A stretch of DNA of 28,733 nt from Spirochaetota bacterium (GTDB lineage: Bacteria; Spirochaetota; Leptospiria; Turneriellales; Turneriellaceae). Location: assembly GCA_963205035.1 (NCBI GenBank), contig CAUJII010000192.1, positions 1 through 28,733 on the forward strand, written 5' to 3'. Below, one piece after another: positions 8,470 through 16,096 of the stretch. The first letter of the stretch is position 1; each line of letters starts with the position of its first letter. The notes under the pieces are model-generated. The model was not told the DNA's origin. It made no database searches and saw only the letters and a program-made list of their open reading frames with translations. Made by a program: the position numbers and the translations under genes.

Positions 8470-9975
8470 TTAAACTGGCGCAGCAAAAATTCCTGCATCA
8501 GAAACAAAAAGTGTAAAGACTGATTTATCGCGCGTGAAGGTTGAGAGTTCTTGGATTCTCTCGCCCGATGTATCTCTAAGGCCAGCTAATACCAACGTGC
8601 CATCTTGCCGCTTGAAAGCACCCAGAGTTTCGGGAACCGCCTCGCCGGGGTTAAAGCGAACCGAGATAAGGGCATAAAGGGTGACGCGTTCGAGATTTTC
8701 GACCGGCAAGACGTCGACTATCGCAACTCCTTGGGCGGTAACAAAGGAAGATCTTTCGCGCTCGGTGCGCGAAAGAATCGCAACCGAGTTCACGGTGTCC
8801 AGGCCGCCATTACCACCAAAGAGAAAATGGTTGGCTTCAGGATGTTTTTGCGCGAACTCGATGACATCCAAGAGCCCGCTTGCCGCTGAAAGCGAAATGG
8901 CAGCTTGCGTGTTCAGGATCCCTCCTTTCTGATTCACCGGAATGCGCTTTTGGGTTGCGAGTTCAACAAAGCCTTCTTTCAAAGTGTGCGCAACCAAGCG
9001 CGGGCTCAGCTTGAAATAGTCTGCCGCCTGCCGCACGAGCATGAGCGTGAAGCAGTCGTAAACCCACGCATAGTCGATGTCTTGTGATGAAAGCCCGGCT
9101 CGCGCAAAGGCGCGTTCAGCGGCAGGCTTTGCAGGCGAGGAGAAGTTTAATCGCTCTGTAACGTACTTAGGATTCGTTGCCGTCGCTCCGCCCTGGACAA
9201 CAAGATTGACAGACGGGATAAATCCCAAAGACTCTTGGAGCCTTTCCAGCGCACGGTCATTTGCTACAAGAAACGCGGCACCGTGATCGGTTGCGACGGC
9301 AACCATGGGAGTCGCATAAGCGCCGGCAAGAAGACGTTTGAGATCGCCCGGTTTCAACGGTTTCTCAAAATTTGCGGCGCGCTCGTTACCGATTGCAAGC
9401 GAGCGGTAGTGCGCGGTGATTTGTTCTACGTCTTCGCGCGTGATACTTTCTTCAAACATGAGCCTGTCGGCCAAGAGAGCATAAAGTGCGACGAGGTTCG
9501 TGTGTGCGTGGAGTTCTGTCGTCGGATGGAGTAGAGCGTCGGACGCTTCGCGGTAGTATTGAATCCCCGTGGGCCCGCCCCGTGGTATTTCAGAACCTGC
9601 AATGAGAACGATGCGTTCTTCAGCTTCGCAAAGCCAGCGTGCGTGTTCGAGAGCCGCTGGAACGCTCGCTCCGCCTAAGTCGACGCTGTGCAGCTCGATC
9701 GAAGAAATCCCCGCCATCGACGCGCGCTTTACGACATCCATCGTGTGGTGGTGTTCGTAGATCGAAGCACCGAAGCTCAGAAAATCGGTGATGAAAGGCT
9801 TTAAGGCATCAAACGAAACGCCGCAGGATGCGGCCATGCGCGTAAGTGCGATGCTTTGAAACGCCGCAAGTTTTTCGTCGATGCTGAGTTTCTTGTAAGT
9901 AAGCCCTTTTGCGGCAAGAGAGTCTTCTACTTCGCTTTGGATTGCGTCTGCGCCGGCGACGAGCTTGGCACTCAT
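8470..9975 (-). CDS. Thiolase-fold protein with TLP1-like C-terminal domain; no catalytic Cys
   Basis: 501 residues. The body (about 45-405) follows the SCP-x/thiolase-like pattern. Recognisable parts are SVDLGGASVPAALEHARWL (the nucleophile loop), IVLIAGSEIPRGG, a VYDCFTLMLVRQAADYF segment equivalent to the thiolase 'YDpFt' motif, VNQKGGILNTQAAISLSAASG in place of 'NpsGG..A.GHP.GA.G', and FGGNGG near the end. The residue that is Cys in thiolases falls in SVDLGG and is not Cys, and the GHP histidine is missing, so condensation or thiolysis by the classical mechanism is not expected. The last ~90 residues form a beta-rich domain that fits the additional C-terminal domain of thiolase-like protein type 1. 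The first ~40 residues are atypical. It begins 6 bases after pcnB stops on the same strand and may be co-transcribed with it. Role unknown; acyl-CoA binding or lipid metabolism is inferred. Confidence 0.8.
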   Translation of the reverse strand: MSAKLVAGADAIQSEVEDSLAAKGLTYKKLSIDEKLAAFQSIALTRMAASCGVSFDALKPFITDFLSFGASIYEHHHTMDVVKRASMAGISSIELHSVDLGGASVPAALEHARWLCEAEERIVLIAGSEIPRGGPTGIQYYREASDALLHPTTELHAHTNLVALYALLADRLMFEESITREDVEQITAHYRSLAIGNERAANFEKPLKPGDLKRLLAGAYATPMVAVATDHGAAFLVANDRALERLQESLGFIPSVNLVVQGGATATNPKYVTERLNFSSPAKPAAERAFARAGLSSQDIDYAWVYDCFTLMLVRQAADYFKLSPRLVAHTLKEGFVELATQKRIPVNQKGGILNTQAAISLSAASGLLDVIEFAQKHPEANHFLFGGNGGLDTVNSVAILSRTERERSSFVTAQGVAIVDVLPVENLERVTLYALISVRFNPGEAVPETLGAFKRQDGTLVLAGLRDTSGERIQELSTFTRDKSVFTLFVSDAGIFAAPV

Positions 9976-9981
9976 CGACCG

Positions 9982-11523
9982 CTAAGGTGCTTCCTGTGGA
10001 TGCGGCGCGGGAGAGGTTTCCCCCGCACTTTGTACTTCTGCGGGTTTGTTCTCGCGTCTGCCTTGACCCCCGCGTCTTCTCCCGCCTCGATGCGAGCGGC
10101 GTTTCTCGCCGTTTGCGTTCTGTCGTGGTTCGTGCGCAGCATTGCCTTGGTGGCGAGTGTCGGATTTCCTCTCGGGCACACCTTCTTTGTCATCGTCTAA
10201 GTCGAGTGTGTGCGTCGAGCCTTTGCGGATCGATTCGGGTAATTTGTGGCGTAGACCAATTTCCCAAAATAAAGCTTTTTGCAATCCTTCGTCGTCGTCT
10301 TGAGAGCGTGCAATAATTTTATATACAATGAACGCTTCTTGAAAAATTTTACGTTGTTGGAATTCCTTCACCCAACCTTTGCGCTCTTGCACGTTGCGGC
10401 GAAAATAATTTTGAACTGAAAAAATTTGAAGCATCAGGTCGAATTCTTTCTTGGTGAGTGAAATCGATTTTTGGAGCGCTTGGAGAGGTTCGCGGAGTTT
10501 TCGTGCTATCACGGTTTCGTTGTCTTTTTGGTGCGCTGCGAGAATCGGTAAGAGTGGGCCTGCAATCAAGAGAGCGTAATAGATATTGATGTTCACGTCT
10601 TCGTGCTCTTGAATCATGCGGTCTGCAATCTGCAACCGCCGTCCAAGGCCCGTTTTTGCAAACCCCATTTCATCGAGAGAAGGTTCGAGAGCCTCTCCTT
10701 GTGCCACTGCTTGCATGAGAGTTTCGAGGAGAGTCGAGTGATTCAAAGCTGCAAAAATTTTTGAAGAGTAGCCACTGCGAAAAATCTTGTTATATTCTTC
10801 GTGCATCCGAGAAATCGACGCTTTTTGAAGCAGGTGCTTATGCTTTTGGATCGCCCGGTAAGTTTGCCCGTCTAAATCTAAATTCAGGAGTGCGGCAAAT
10901 TTCACCGCACGGTACATGCGCACAGGGTCTTCGGGAAAAGAGACGTCGGGGTTGCCAATCACGCGAACAACGCGGTTTTGGATGTCTTCAAACCCGCCAG
11001 TGTAGTCGACAATCATTTCGTTCTTGATGTCATAGATCAAAGCGTTTAGAGTAAAATCGCGCCGTGCAGCGTCTTCTTTGAACGTTCCGAACTGGTTATC
11101 GCGTTTGAGGTAGAGGTCATCGGTAGTCTTGGCCTCTGCACGGTTTGAAGGTAAAGAACGAGCGGTTGAAACTTCAATGACCTTGCCCCCGCGAAAGACA
11201 ACGTGCACAATGCGAAAGCGTCTGCCAATGATGCGGCTGTTGGCGAACATGCGCCTGAGCTCTTGCGGATGAGCGTCGGTAACTACGTCGAAGTCTTTGG
11301 GCTTTCTGCCCAAGAGGAGATCGCGCACACTGCCGCCGACAATGTAAGCACGGCAACCCATCTGTTGGATGCGTTGCACAACCTTGAGTGCATCTGGATC
11401 GATTTGGCTGTTTCTCAGCGTGTGGTCTTTTCTTTGAAATTGTTTGGGTTGGGGGTAGCGCAGAATCTCATCTGCGGTGAGCGCTTTTTTCCTTGAAAAA
11501 AAGCGAAAGAGTTTTTTTAGCAT
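9982..11523 (-). CDS. pcnB: Poly(A) polymerase I / PcnB-type nucleotidyltransferase
   Basis: 513 residues. The head domain of class II nucleotidyltransferases is clear: GGSVRDLLLGR (63-73), then KDFDVVTDA with the metal-binding D77 and D79, and later RRDFTLNAL and the EDPVRMYRAVKFAA stretch that contacts RNA. Poly(A) polymerases and tRNA CCA-adding enzymes share this architecture. The long N-terminal lead, the ~510-residue length and the C-terminal tail favour PcnB. The tail (about 435-513) is basic and disordered (RRSHRGGRRRGGQGRR) and would suit RNA binding. Its job is adenylation of RNA 3' ends, promoting decay by exonucleases. A CCA-adding function cannot be excluded without comparison against the rest of the genome. 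The start ATG 11521-11523 is preceded by GGAATTG. Poly(A)-type genes next to thiolase genes have no obvious functional link. Confidence 0.88.
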   Translation of the reverse strand: MLKKLFRFFSRKKALTADEILRYPQPKQFQRKDHTLRNSQIDPDALKVVQRIQQMGCRAYIVGGSVRDLLLGRKPKDFDVVTDAHPQELRRMFANSRIIGRRFRIVHVVFRGGKVIEVSTARSLPSNRAEAKTTDDLYLKRDNQFGTFKEDAARRDFTLNALIYDIKNEMIVDYTGGFEDIQNRVVRVIGNPDVSFPEDPVRMYRAVKFAALLNLDLDGQTYRAIQKHKHLLQKASISRMHEEYNKIFRSGYSSKIFAALNHSTLLETLMQAVAQGEALEPSLDEMGFAKTGLGRRLQIADRMIQEHEDVNINIYYALLIAGPLLPILAAHQKDNETVIARKLREPLQALQKSISLTKKEFDLMLQIFSVQNYFRRNVQERKGWVKEFQQRKIFQEAFIVYKIIARSQDDDEGLQKALFWEIGLRHKLPESIRKGSTHTLDLDDDKEGVPERKSDTRHQGNAAHEPRQNANGEKRRSHRGGRRRGGQGRRENKPAEVQSAGETSPAPHPQEAP

Positions 11524-11628
11524 CGAGCAATTCCTTCTCTATCGAGTATTCCTCTGCGTTGTCTTTAAGAGGAAATAGTATGGGCAAGGCCAAAATGCCA
11601 CGAGGTATATTTCTCTATTGCGAAATAC

Positions 11629-11688
11629 GTTGTCCTCACCTGTGCACGAGCAAAAAGCACAGGGCAAAAAAGCCTAAGCGAAGACAAC
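11629..11688. other. Nested inverted repeat in the pcnB-DUF35 gap
   Basis: In the 193-base gap 11524-11716 an outer arm GTTGTC (11629-11634) pairs with GACAAC (11683-11688). An inner arm CCTGTGC (11639-11645) pairs with GCACAGG (11657-11663) around an 11-base loop holding AAAAA. This could fold in a transcript from either strand. On the minus strand the inner hairpin lies downstream of the DUF35 stop (11717) and before pcnB, so it may work as a terminator or processing site separating the two genes. No U-run directly follows the stem on that strand. The rest of the gap shows nothing else clear. Confidence 0.45.
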
Positions 11689-11716
11689 TTTCAGGGAAGA
11701 GACAGGTTCTCAACTC

Positions 11717-12202
11717 TTATATGGGATTGGCTAAAGTGAAGTGCTTAATCATCTTGAGCGAATTAAACTTCTCCTCAGAGAAAACAGCCTTGACCCGCGC
11801 GCCGATAAAAAGCTGGCTTTCATCTTCGGGAACCTCTAAGAAGTGCTGAAAATGCGTATCGGCACCGTCGAGCTTGAACATGGCGTATCCATAAGGCACC
11901 GGCTTTTTCTCGCCCGTTTCGGGGTCCAAGAACTGGAAGCGCAGAATTGTGTAGCTCATGATCTTTCCTTCGGACGCGACAGGAACCAATTCGGTCATTT
12001 CGTGGAAACAGGGGCCGCAAACTTGCCTTGCGGGCACGTAGACCGTCTTACATTTTGGGCAGCGGCTGCCGAGGATTTGCTTCTTATCGCGCAGCTCCGT
12101 CAGGAACTTACTGCCGTAAAGCCCGGCGGCGTAGTTATACGGTTGTGCACCTTCGCCCGACGACATAGTGAAAAGACCTTGCTTGTTTTCTTCTGTTTTC
12201 AT
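11717..12202 (-). CDS. DUF35 OB-fold / zinc-ribbon acyl-CoA-associated protein
   Basis: 161 residues from ATG 12200-12202, which has a good ribosome binding site (GAGG five to six bases upstream). An upstream frame extension to 12340 would run into the thiolase gene and was rejected. The N-terminal helix is followed by a rubredoxin-like zinc ribbon with C48, C51, C62 and C65 (CPKC...CGPC), then a DUF35 OB-fold domain (about 75-150: GKIMSYTILRFQF, PYGYAMFKLDGADTHFQHFLE, FIGARVKAVF). DUF35 proteins partner with thiolase-fold enzymes: the archaeal thiolase/HMG-CoA synthase complex, the steroid aldolase Ltp2-ChsH2, and the benzoylsuccinyl-CoA thiolase BbsAB. It follows the thiolase gene at 12234-13391 by 31 bases, so it is predicted to form a complex with that protein and to hold the CoA end of the substrate. 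Confidence 0.9.
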   Translation of the reverse strand: MKTEENKQGLFTMSSGEGAQPYNYAAGLYGSKFLTELRDKKQILGSRCPKCKTVYVPARQVCGPCFHEMTELVPVASEGKIMSYTILRFQFLDPETGEKKPVPYGYAMFKLDGADTHFQHFLEVPEDESQLFIGARVKAVFSEEKFNSLKMIKHFTLANPI

Positions 12203-12218
12203 GCGTACCTCATAAAAT

Positions 12219-12232
12219 GTAATAACTATTAC
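12219..12232. promoter_or_regulatory. Palindromic operator candidate before the DUF35 gene
   Basis: GTAATAACTATTAC is a perfect inverted repeat (GTAATA and TATTAC around AC), 17 bases upstream of the DUF35 start and overlapping nothing but the thiolase-DUF35 gap. The core TAACTATT (12223-12230) recurs in the other gaps of this cluster (14565-14572, 15086-15093, 16043-16050, 16082-16089). It fits the size of a TetR-family site; the regulator is not in the window. Confidence 0.45.
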
Positions 12233-12233
12233 G

Positions 12234-13391
12234 CTATTCAGGCTTTTTAGCCCCGAAAAGCAGCAAATCGCTCCAAAAGCAACCGCCAAACCCGGTCGCC
12301 AGTGCCTTCTTGACGCCTGGGACCTGCCGCGCTTCTGCACGGCCCTGCACTTGCAACGTCGCCTCCGCCACGCGGATGAGTGCTGTCGCTCCTATGGGAT
12401 TTCCACAGATGGGGCCCCCCGAGGGGTTAATCGGCAGTTTGCCGTCCATGTCGGTGACGCCGTCCCACACGAGCTTCGGCCCTTCGCCGGGTTTACACAG
12501 TCCCAAAGATTCAATCCAACTCAGGCCCGCATACGAATAGGGAAGATACATCTCGATAACGTCGAGCTCATTGAGTGGATCGCGGATGTTGGTCTTGGAG
12601 AAAAGTTCTTTCGCCGCGCTCTCCATCGAACGCAGGCCGTTCAAGTCGACATCCGTCGTGAAAGCGTAGTTATGCCGCACCGAGGTCCCCAAAACCCACG
12701 CAGGGCGGTCACAAATTTTTTCCGCCACTTTCTCTGCGGCAAAAATCACAGCGCACGCCCCGTCGGTGCGCGGGCACATGTCGAGCCAATGCACGGGGTC
12801 TGCCAAAAGCGGCGAAGCTAAGACCTGCTTAATCGTCGTTTCTTTCTGTACGTGCGCGTAAGGGTTGTTAGCGCCGTTCTTGCGGTCGCGCACCACAACG
12901 CGTGCCGCATCTTCGGGCTTGTGGTTATAGCGCGCAAGGTATGCTTGCGCTTCGACCGCCAAGCCGCCAATCGCTCCTGCAAAAACCAAGCGATCCCAAA
13001 TTGCATCAAATGCCGTGGTGATAGCTGCGGTCGTATCCGACTCGGTATTCTTTTCCCAGCCAACGACCAGGAGTTTCGAGAACATCCCCGAGGCGACGAG
13101 GTGGTAGCCCGCAATCGCAAGCGTTGTGCCCGTTGTGCCTCCGGTCGTGAGCTTGATGACAGGTTTCATTGTGCCGCCGGTTCCGGGAACAGACCATGTG
13201 TCGACGTAGTTAATCCCCTCGAAGTGGTCCATGTTGCCGATGACGACGCCGTCGATGTCGTCGATGGTGAGCTCAGCGGCTTTGAGAGCGCGTGTTACCG
13301 CTTCGGTGATGAGCTCCTGCCCGTTCACGTCGGCGCGGCCGCCGCTATGGAATGTCTGGCCTGAGCCGATAACTGCTACACGGTTTGCCAT
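12234..13391 (-). CDS. Thiolase-fold protein (SCP2-thiolase-like), nucleophile Cys absent
   Basis: 385 residues, the usual length for SCP2-type thiolase-like proteins. It opens with the family start MANRVAVIGSGQT and AVTRALKAAELTIDDIDGVVIGN. The N-terminal nucleophile loop reads KLTTGGTTGTTLAIAGYH (about 80-97): the expected Cys of 'CASG' is Thr or Gly. The C-terminal block is NPSGGPICGNPIGATALIRVAEA, where the GHP histidine is Asn, and the last motif is GFGGCFWSD, which retains Cys. Such proteins are known to act as aldolases (for example the steroid retro-aldolase Ltp2) or as divergent thiolases with DUF35 partners. Start ATG 13391 overlaps the upstream thiolase stop by one base (TAATG), so the two are translationally coupled. 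The DUF35 gene follows by 31 bases. Predicted cytoplasmic; substrate unknown. Confidence 0.88.
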   Translation of the reverse strand: MANRVAVIGSGQTFHSGGRADVNGQELITEAVTRALKAAELTIDDIDGVVIGNMDHFEGINYVDTWSVPGTGGTMKPVIKLTTGGTTGTTLAIAGYHLVASGMFSKLLVVGWEKNTESDTTAAITTAFDAIWDRLVFAGAIGGLAVEAQAYLARYNHKPEDAARVVVRDRKNGANNPYAHVQKETTIKQVLASPLLADPVHWLDMCPRTDGACAVIFAAEKVAEKICDRPAWVLGTSVRHNYAFTTDVDLNGLRSMESAAKELFSKTNIRDPLNELDVIEMYLPYSYAGLSWIESLGLCKPGEGPKLVWDGVTDMDGKLPINPSGGPICGNPIGATALIRVAEATLQVQGRAEARQVPGVKKALATGFGGCFWSDLLLFGAKKPE

Positions 13392-14548
13392 TAGATTTTA
13401 TCTCCTAAGACCCATACACAGTGGGATTGACCGCACGGGCCGTTGATGCCATGTGCAAGGGCAGTCTTTATCTTTTTTGAAACCTGGTGCTCTCCCGCGT
13501 CGCCGCGAATTTGCAGAGCCGCTTCAATAAGACGGATGAGCCCCGCTGTTATCACTGCGTGCGCAGAAAGGACGCCGCCTGAGGCGTTGACGGGTAAGCT
13601 GCCGCCGACTTGTGTCTGGCCGCCTTTCAAGAAGTCGGCTCCTTTGCCCTCGTCGCAAAAACCCAAACCCTCGTACCACATGAGTTCCATATAAGTAAAG
13701 GCGTCGTAAATTTCCGCTAAGTCAATTTCTGCGGTGGGGTTCTTAATCGACGCCATCGAGTACGCCTTTTTCGCTGCCTGAATGAGGGCAGGGGAGCGCG
13801 CTAAATCCCGCAAGCCCAAATCGTAAGCGTCGGAGCAAAATGCCGCGCCCTTGACAAAGACGGGTTTTGCCTTCCCGCCGGCAATTTTCTTGAGAAATGC
13901 TTCGCCTGAAATAATCATCGCTGCCGCACCGTCGGTAATCGGCGAAACGTCGTACAGCTTGAGCGGGTCTGCGAGCTTACGAGACGCCAAGACATCCGCC
14001 ACGGTAATTTTTTTTGCAATCTGCGCGTTTTTGTTCTTGAGAGCGTTACCGTGGTTCTTGACCGAGACGGCGGCGAAGTCTTCTTCTGTCGCACCGAACT
14101 CTTGCATGTAGCTCCTGGCTTGGAGCGCCGCCGAAGTTATATTGTCGAGTCCCAAGGGCCGCGTGAAAATGGGTTCAAACATGCCGTTTGTAATCATGTT
14201 TGTATCGCTTTCAGAACCTTTGCTGTGCGCGACGACGAGCGTGTTTTTATACGAGCCAGACAAGATTCGGGTGAGCGCATAATACGCGCCGAACGTACCA
14301 TCGCCTTCAACCGTCGAAACGTTTTTTTCATACGCGCCGGCGGCGTCTTGAACAGCCATCGACGAAATGGTGCGTCCATCCCAAAAGTCGTTCGAGACCG
14401 TGATGACATTGTCGATATCTTTGATTTCGAGCCCCGCGTCGTCCAATGCCATGCGCGTTGCGTCAAAGACCATTTCGGCGAATGTTTGCTTGTGGTTGTT
14501 ACGTACCTGCGGTGTCTGTCCGACTCCAATAATTGCTGTTTTTTCCAT
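13391..14548 (-). CDS. Second thiolase-fold protein in tandem, nucleophile Cys absent
   Basis: 385 residues, exactly the length of its neighbour and of the same family (MEKTAIIGVGQT; MALDDAGLEIKDIDNVITVSND). The two are clearly divergent rather than a recent copy. The nucleophile loop is NVSTVEGDGTFGAYYALTRI (about 76-95), with D83 or G84 where Cys is expected. The C-terminal block NASGGVLSAHAVITAGLIRLIEA retains a His (SAHAV), unlike its neighbour, and the end has GPCGQSHCVWVL with two Cys. The pair therefore keeps complementary fragments of the thiolase catalytic set, which would suit a heteromeric enzyme. A good ribosome binding site (AAGGA) precedes ATG 14546-14548. It is followed by the neighbouring thiolase with a one-base overlap and is preceded by a DUF35 gene 37 bases upstream. 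Confidence 0.88.
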   Translation of the reverse strand: MEKTAIIGVGQTPQVRNNHKQTFAEMVFDATRMALDDAGLEIKDIDNVITVSNDFWDGRTISSMAVQDAAGAYEKNVSTVEGDGTFGAYYALTRILSGSYKNTLVVAHSKGSESDTNMITNGMFEPIFTRPLGLDNITSAALQARSYMQEFGATEEDFAAVSVKNHGNALKNKNAQIAKKITVADVLASRKLADPLKLYDVSPITDGAAAMIISGEAFLKKIAGGKAKPVFVKGAAFCSDAYDLGLRDLARSPALIQAAKKAYSMASIKNPTAEIDLAEIYDAFTYMELMWYEGLGFCDEGKGADFLKGGQTQVGGSLPVNASGGVLSAHAVITAGLIRLIEAALQIRGDAGEHQVSKKIKTALAHGINGPCGQSHCVWVLGDKI

Positions 14549-14563
14549 CTTTTTCCTTACCGT

Positions 14564-14572
14564 GAATAGTTA
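14564..14572. promoter_or_regulatory. Copy of the AATAGTTA motif before the tandem thiolase genes
   Basis: GAATAGTTA stands 16 bases upstream of the thiolase ATG at 14548, in the 37-base gap after the DUF35 gene. On the coding strand it reads TAACTATTC, identical over nine bases to the copy before the ferritin-like gene. Evidence is recurrence only. Confidence 0.35.
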
Positions 14573-14585
14573 GTCGCGCCCCGCA

Positions 14586-15056
14586 TTATTCCTTGTCCTC
14601 GATGGGGCGGAAGTACTGAATATCCAAGATATGCCCCTCGCGGCTTTCGCGAAAAACCGGCTCGACCCGCATGCCTTTGTGGATTTTTGAGAAATCCACC
14701 TCACCCAAAAAATGTGGAAGAGCTTGCGTTGCGCCGTCCAAGCGAATGAGAGCGTAAATTTTCGGGAGCGTTGACTCTGCGGCGAGTGAGTCGTAATGCC
14801 GCAACGTGAATGTTTGCACCGTGCCCTTACCCGTCAGTTCTAACCACTCCGTAATGGGTTCCAGTGTATAAGGCGAGTTGAGTTTTGGTGGGCAGAAAAT
14901 CTGCCCTGTGTGGGGGCACTTGTTCGCGAGCAGTTTCTTATCGTCGCGTAAAGAGCGCAAGAACTTCGAGCCTGTGGTACCCACAGACCATGTATAAGGA
15001 ACTTTGATTTTGCTGGGGTGGATGATGAATTCGACACCGTTACGCCAATCTGCCAT
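14586..15056 (-). CDS. DUF35 OB-fold protein with degenerate zinc ribbon
   Basis: 156 residues. The DUF35 pattern is plain: an N-terminal segment ending in GTTGSKFLRSLRDDKKLLANKCP, then an OB-fold (about 70-145) with GKGTVQTFTLRHY, YALIRLDGATQALPHFLGEV and HKGMRVEPVF. The zinc ribbon has only C47 and C55 (CPHTGQIFCPP); the second Cys pair is missing, so metal binding is doubtful, in contrast with the intact CxxC/CxxC of the 11717-12202 protein. It sits upstream of the two thiolases and is probably the partner of one of them, giving two thiolase/DUF35 pairs in mirror order. Start ATG 15054-15056 lacks an obvious ribosome binding site. Confidence 0.85.
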   Translation of the reverse strand: MADWRNGVEFIIHPSKIKVPYTWSVGTTGSKFLRSLRDDKKLLANKCPHTGQIFCPPKLNSPYTLEPITEWLELTGKGTVQTFTLRHYDSLAAESTLPKIYALIRLDGATQALPHFLGEVDFSKIHKGMRVEPVFRESREGHILDIQYFRPIEDKE

Positions 15057-15085
15057 GGGGCACGGCGAAGAACCCTAACGGACGG

Positions 15086-15119
15086 TATAGTTATTTATGG
15101 GGGGCTTTCTACCCCCCCC
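15086..15119. promoter_or_regulatory. Motif copy plus G-tract/C-tract hairpin between ferritin-like and DUF35 genes
   Basis: The 69-base gap 15057-15125 holds TATAGTTA (15086-15093), a one-mismatch copy of the cluster motif. It also holds an uninterrupted G-run of six (15099-15104) that can pair with a C-run of eight (15112-15119) across a seven-base loop. In the coding direction this is a strong GC hairpin just after the ferritin-like stop, without a following U-run. It could attenuate or stabilise the transcript. The homopolymer tracts are also prone to slippage. Confidence 0.45.
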
Positions 15120-15125
15120 TACTGC

Positions 15126-16019
15126 TTATGCTGACTTCTGAGAAAACTCCGCCTCGTAGCGACTAAAAAGCGCCTGTGCGAGGTGGTCGTTGTCCATTTG
15201 GTCGGGATGGAACCCTGGCTTCAAGTATTGAACCCCACCAAGGATAGCATCTTTGAGGAGCGTTCCAAAGATCGGAAGCGATTCCATGAGGTCGGCTGGC
15301 AATTTTGCCCAGTTGATTTCTTTGTCCTTCGCGAGGTAATACCCCCAGCCCAAGCCGATGTAGTACGCGAGGAAGAACGATGCGAACGCAAAGCCCACTT
15401 GCCGCTCGAGGTAGTTGCCACCTGCTACGTCTACGAAAACGTCAAACGCGACCGACTTGTGCTCGACCTCTTCGGCCGCATGCCACAAGAAGAGCTGCTT
15501 CAAATTCTCTGGCATTCCCGTGAGGTAATAATCCTCCCCTTTGAGGACGATCTCTCCCAAAGTCGCGGTGTAGTGCTCGAGCGCTGCGGTTGCGGAAAGC
15601 GAAAGTTTTTCTGCGGCTTTGTCGCCAAAGAGCCAGCGGAGCGGCGTTAAGAGGATGCGTTCAGCAGAGAGTTTGTCTTCTTTAGAGACATACGCATTTT
15701 TTGCATACCATTCCTCGAATTTCGTGCCGTCGAGACCCATCTTATCGAGGGCTTGCAAAAAGCGTTCGTGCTGCATTCCGTGCTGCATTTCCTGGCCGAT
15801 AAACGCCTTCACGCGCTCTTTGAGTTCGGGGTTCTTGATTTCTTTATCGAAATACTTCACGCTACGCATGAACAGCCGCTCGCCGTCGGGAAATACCGTG
15901 TGGAGCGAGTTCAAGAAGTGCGTCATGATTGGATTGTTACGAAACCAATGACGGTTCTCTTCGTTTTCGTGCCCGAAGTTGATGCGACGGACCTTGATTT
16001 TTTGATCTACATTTGCCAT
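15126..16019 (-). CDS. COG3687 'predicted metal-dependent hydrolase', ferritin-like diiron protein
   Basis: 297 residues. The sequence matches PF10118/COG3687: NPIMTHFLNSLHTVFPDGERLFMRSVKYF, then RVKAFIGQEMQHGMQHERFL, and a late WHAAEEVEHKSVAFDVF segment. The glutamates and histidines are spaced as in a four-helix ferritin-like diiron site (E47; E77, H80, H84; then EExxEH). Despite the database name, this family is more likely to be an oxygen- or radical-using diiron enzyme than a hydrolase. A hydrophobic stretch (about 215-240) could touch the membrane. It has a strong ribosome binding site (GGAGG in 16022-16028) and is the first gene of the thiolase/DUF35 run, so it may act on the same acyl or lipid substrate. 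No biochemical role is established to my knowledge. Confidence 0.85.
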   Translation of the reverse strand: MANVDQKIKVRRINFGHENEENRHWFRNNPIMTHFLNSLHTVFPDGERLFMRSVKYFDKEIKNPELKERVKAFIGQEMQHGMQHERFLQALDKMGLDGTKFEEWYAKNAYVSKEDKLSAERILLTPLRWLFGDKAAEKLSLSATAALEHYTATLGEIVLKGEDYYLTGMPENLKQLFLWHAAEEVEHKSVAFDVFVDVAGGNYLERQVGFAFASFFLAYYIGLGWGYYLAKDKEINWAKLPADLMESLPIFGTLLKDAILGGVQYLKPGFHPDQMDNDHLAQALFSRYEAEFSQKSA

Positions 16020-16041
16020 TTTTCCTCCAGAGATGCGTTTT

Positions 16042-16096
16042 GAATAGTTACTCTATTTTGTAAAGACCACTCCTTGTGGAGTAACTATTACAAAAT
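16042..16096. promoter_or_regulatory. Operator region of the thiolase/DUF35 cluster
   Basis: AATAGTTACTC (16043-16053) is the exact inverse of GAGTAACTATT (16079-16089), and ATTTTGTAA (16055-16063) is the exact inverse of TTACAAAAT (16088-16096). A small hairpin ACTCC/GGAGT lies between. It is 24 bases upstream of the ferritin-like start and carries two copies of the cluster motif. On the coding strand TTTACA (16060-16065 inverse) could be a -35 box. This is the best candidate for the main control site of the cluster. Confidence 0.5.

Noticed and set aside
11580..11849. Small basic ORF starting MGKAKMPRG with an AGAGGAAAT ribosome-binding-like sequence
   Set aside because: Its second half is antisense to the DUF35 gene, the composition is not ribosomal-protein-like on inspection, and a folded inverted repeat occupies the same gap.
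12203..12340. 46-residue N-terminal extension of the DUF35 protein
   Set aside because: It lies inside the C-terminus of the thiolase gene, while ATG 12202 has a good GAGG site and matches family length.
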